This document shows, piece after piece, positions 62,152-64,000 of a stretch of DNA of 64,000 nt. Numbering within the stretch: the stretch's first letter is position 1; the number at the start of each line of letters is the position of its first letter. The position numbers were made by a program, and so were the translations under genes. The stretch is taken from positions 1,240,001 to 1,304,000 of the forward strand of contig NZ_CP054010.1 in assembly GCF_013267595.1 (NCBI RefSeq), read 5' to 3'. Source of the DNA: Prevotella melaninogenica (GTDB lineage: Bacteria > Bacteroidota > Bacteroidia > Bacteroidales > Bacteroidaceae). The notes below the pieces were generated by a model, which was not told where the DNA came from, made no database searches, and saw nothing but the letters and a program-made list of their open reading frames with translations.

Positions 62152-62853
62152 ATGACAAAAGGAAAAAGTACTTGTAAACTACTGAAAGGTATTCGGCAGC
62201 AGATAGCGGATGCGAATGGTATCAGCTATCAGCCTAAAGAGTGTCATTACGAAGGGGAGTGTGCGGGTACTTGCCCTGCTTGTGAGGCGGAGATACGCTA
62301 TTTAGAGACGCAGTTAAGAGAACGGAAACGCAAGGGATGGAGTATGAAGGTGGCTGGTTTGGCTACTGGACTTTGTGTTGCAACTGTTCCGCTTACATCG
62401 TGTCAGAATACCCCAAAGGGCTGTAACGTTGAGAATAAAGTTCTGGACTCTACTGATATGCCAGTTATGGGGGAACAAGTAGTTATACCAAAAGCACTCA
62501 CAGCTGATTTGAAGAACGCTATCGTTATTAGTGGACGAGTGCTCGACTCTTCTACTGGTAAGGCTGCTTCTGAAGTTAATGTTATGCTATTAGGAGGTAA
62601 GAAGAGGCTGCCTTTGGGCGAAGATGGAAGATTTGTATTGCAGGTTAATCATAATGATACCCTCGTGTTTTCATCTTATGGATTTGAAGATAAGGTGATA
62701 GCAGTGAAGTCTATTCGTAATCCTGATGATATGGTTGTCCGTTTAGAACCTTCTCTTGACGTAGTAGGGGAGATAGATAGAGCCTATTTAGAGAAAGAGT
62801 TATCCGACAGCACGGCACCGCAATCACATAAAGAGAAATGCAATCAGAAGTAA
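62152..62853 (+). CDS. Cys-rich membrane protein with carboxypeptidase-regulatory-like domain, paralog 4
   Basis: 233 residues, 11 bp after paralog 3. The Cys module is kept (CHYEGECAGTCPACEAEI), but after the membrane segment it has PLTSCQN, a lipobox-like extra cysteine, and the exported domain is more diverged (ISGRVLDSSTGKAASEVNVM, then LPLGEDGRFVLQV). The tail is shortened to SHKEKCNQK. Its last 16 bp overlap the start of the radical SAM gene in another frame, so the two are translationally coupled. Confidence 0.8.
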   Translation: MTKGKSTCKLLKGIRQQIADANGISYQPKECHYEGECAGTCPACEAEIRYLETQLRERKRKGWSMKVAGLATGLCVATVPLTSCQNTPKGCNVENKVLDSTDMPVMGEQVVIPKALTADLKNAIVISGRVLDSSTGKAASEVNVMLLGGKKRLPLGEDGRFVLQVNHNDTLVFSSYGFEDKVIAVKSIRNPDDMVVRLEPSLDVVGEIDRAYLEKELSDSTAPQSHKEKCNQK

Positions 62854-63458
62854 CAGCACCGTTTATTGCCATTAATCGGCACAGGCTCACCACTGATGGG
62901 GAAGGCGTAACAACATTGGTTGCCTTTCATGGTTGTCCGCTTCATTGCCAGTACTGCTTAAATCTGCAGTGCTTGCAGGCTGATGGTGTATGGTGCAGGC
63001 TGACGCCCGGTGAGTTGTATAGTGAGGTGGAGATAGACGACCTTTACTTTATGGCAACGGGTGGCGGTATCTGTTTTGGCGGAGGTGAACCCCTTTTACG
63101 TTCAGACTTCATTAAAGCCTTTGCCGAGATAATGAATCCTGAATGGAAGTTGACAATAGAGACATCGCTTAACGTACCGCTTGAGAATGTCAAAGCTATT
63201 GCCTCGTTGGTGCAGATGTGGTATGTAGATATTAAGGATATGAACCCTAATATCTACAAAGCATATGGATGTAAAGAGAATAAGCAGGTAATCAGTAATC
63301 TTCAATGGTTAGCAGCGAATGGATATGCTGATAAGGTAATCATCCGTCTACCCTTGATACCTGAATATAACACAGATGAAGACCGCCAGCGAAGCCAACA
63401 ACAGTTGGAAGAGATGGGCTTTACAAACTTTGATAAGTTTAATTATATTGTGCGGTAG
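62838..63458 (+). CDS. Radical SAM protein, PflA-like activating-enzyme type
   Basis: 206 residues. The cluster motif is CPLHCQYC (CX3CX2C, about 33-40) preceded by TTLVAFHG. The GGE-type SAM motif is FGGGEPLL (about 75-82), then LTIETSLNVP and WYVDIKDMN. The length and order fit glycine-radical-enzyme activases, but the second ferredoxin-like cluster domain found in some activases is absent. No glycine radical enzyme is adjacent. Overlap with paralog 4 says that it serves the paralog family, either by modifying them or by using them as electron or membrane partners. That is inference; the enzyme class is clear. Confidence 0.88.
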   Translation: MQSEVTAPFIAINRHRLTTDGEGVTTLVAFHGCPLHCQYCLNLQCLQADGVWCRLTPGELYSEVEIDDLYFMATGGGICFGGGEPLLRSDFIKAFAEIMNPEWKLTIETSLNVPLENVKAIASLVQMWYVDIKDMNPNIYKAYGCKENKQVISNLQWLAANGYADKVIIRLPLIPEYNTDEDRQRSQQQLEEMGFTNFDKFNYIVR

Positions 63459-63516
63459 TAGCATTCATCCTATACAATATACATAGCTCATCTTTCGTTT
63501 TTTACTTTAAAAGCAT

Positions 63517-63524
63517 TATCTTTG
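63517..63524 (+). promoter_or_regulatory. Candidate promoter of the 3' edge gene
   Basis: TATCTTTG, full match to TAnnTTTG, 22 bp before the ATG at 63547. Confidence 0.55.
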
Positions 63525-63546
63525 CAATTAATAAAAGAAAGAGAGT

Positions 63547-64000
63547 ATGAAGAAACCACTTATCATTTTATCAATTATATTTCTGTTGTTGCCAATTACA
63601 GTAACAGCACAGAACTTCGACGCCTTATGGCAACAAGTAAATCAAGCTGAGCAAAAGGACTTACCAAAGACACAAATCAGCTTGTTAAAGAAGATTGAAC
63701 AGAAAGCACAGAAAGAGAAAGCCTATGGGCAAATCTTGGCAGCAAGTCTGTTAGTATCAAGGTTACAGACAGAGATTGCACCCGACTCTGCTGAGGTGGA
63801 GTTAAAGCGATTGAAGGCAAAGGCAAAGATGGTAGAAGGGAAGGATGAAGTCTTGTCGGCTGTCTACAACTGTATCTTGGGTGTGATAGGACGGAATGAA
63901 GAAAGTGGAAATGCTGACGAATACTTCAAGAAGGCACTTGCTAATCCTTCTCTACTGGCAAGTCAGAAAGCAGCTGACTTTAAGCCTTTGATAAAGATAG
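63547..64000 (+). CDS. Probable alpha-2-macroglobulin-family protein, N-terminal part (runs off the right edge)
   Basis: About 151 codons are visible. Signal peptide (about 1-21, ending VTAQ), then a helical repeat region opening NFDALWQQVNQAEQKDLPKTQ and KAYGQILAASLL. In Bacteroidota this opening belongs to very large (about 1,900-residue) alpha-2-macroglobulin/MG2-domain proteins that trap or sense proteases in the envelope. The catalytic thioester region would lie outside the window, so the call rests on the N-terminus only. Confidence 0.6.
   Translation, partial: MKKPLIILSIIFLLLPITVTAQNFDALWQQVNQAEQKDLPKTQISLLKKIEQKAQKEKAYGQILAASLLVSRLQTEIAPDSAEVELKRLKAKAKMVEGKDEVLSAVYNCILGVIGRNEESGNADEYFKKALANPSLLASQKAADFKPLIKI

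Overview
The window looks like chromosomal DNA of a Bacteroidota species, most likely a Prevotella or close relative. Supporting signs are TAnnTTTG-type -7 promoter boxes instead of Shine-Dalgarno-led starts, many TonB-linked outer-membrane proteins, a GLPGLI protein, DUF4954, DUF6155 and DUF4348 proteins, a GldB-like lipoprotein, and several families of short intergenic repeats. I see no rRNA, tRNA or CRISPR array.

Layout. 1-7.6 kb (minus strand): ftsE, lysC, lysA, two glycosyltransferases and the start of a class III fructose-1,6-bisphosphatase, preceded by a small membrane protein. 7.6-19.2 kb: an accessory island bounded by two copies of a 190-bp direct repeat. It carries a minus-strand carotenoid operon (crtB, idi, cruF, acyltransferase, glycosyltransferase, TPR protein, crtI), a small gene broken by an IS5-family insertion sequence, a TonB-dependent receptor, and two small genes, one a helix-turn-helix protein of conjugative-element type. 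19.2-24.1 kb: an outer-membrane beta-barrel/GLPGLI pair, an SH3-like secreted protein and a SMI1/KNR4 protein. 25-40.5 kb: housekeeping genes (class I fumarase, M16 peptidase, DUF4954, hflX, an MBL hydrolase, murB, an acetyltransferase, a DUF4348 lipoprotein, pheS, a DEDDh exonuclease). 40.6-47.1 kb: an acyltransferase-3 protein, a UvrD helicase with an inserted exonuclease domain, a SemiSWEET transporter and three small lipoproteins. 47.8-54.9 kb: an ABC-2 efflux operon (tolC-like, hlyD-like, double-ATPase, two permeases) divergent from an AraC-type regulator. 56-59.5 kb: mtaB, a glycosyltransferase and a gldB-like gene. 60-63.5 kb: four tandem paralogs followed by an overlapping radical SAM gene. 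The right edge cuts what is probably a large alpha-2-macroglobulin-like gene.

Two loci stand out. First, the four paralogs share an N-terminal five-cysteine module, one membrane segment, a carboxypeptidase-regulatory-like fold and a basic SHKEK...C tail, and they are translationally coupled to a PflA-like radical SAM enzyme. I do not recognise a described function for this arrangement. Second, the carotenoid island contains only steps that need no oxygen and has no cyclase, which predicts an acylated, glycosylated hydroxy-carotenoid. Its crtB appears to carry a one-base frameshift, so the pathway may be switched off in this strain.

The intergenic DNA is also structured: a roughly 350-bp long-hairpin element in two copies, CCCTTTTG-module repeats in three places, an 86-bp tandem array, and a G/C-rich repeat that has become the N-terminus of an MBL-fold enzyme.
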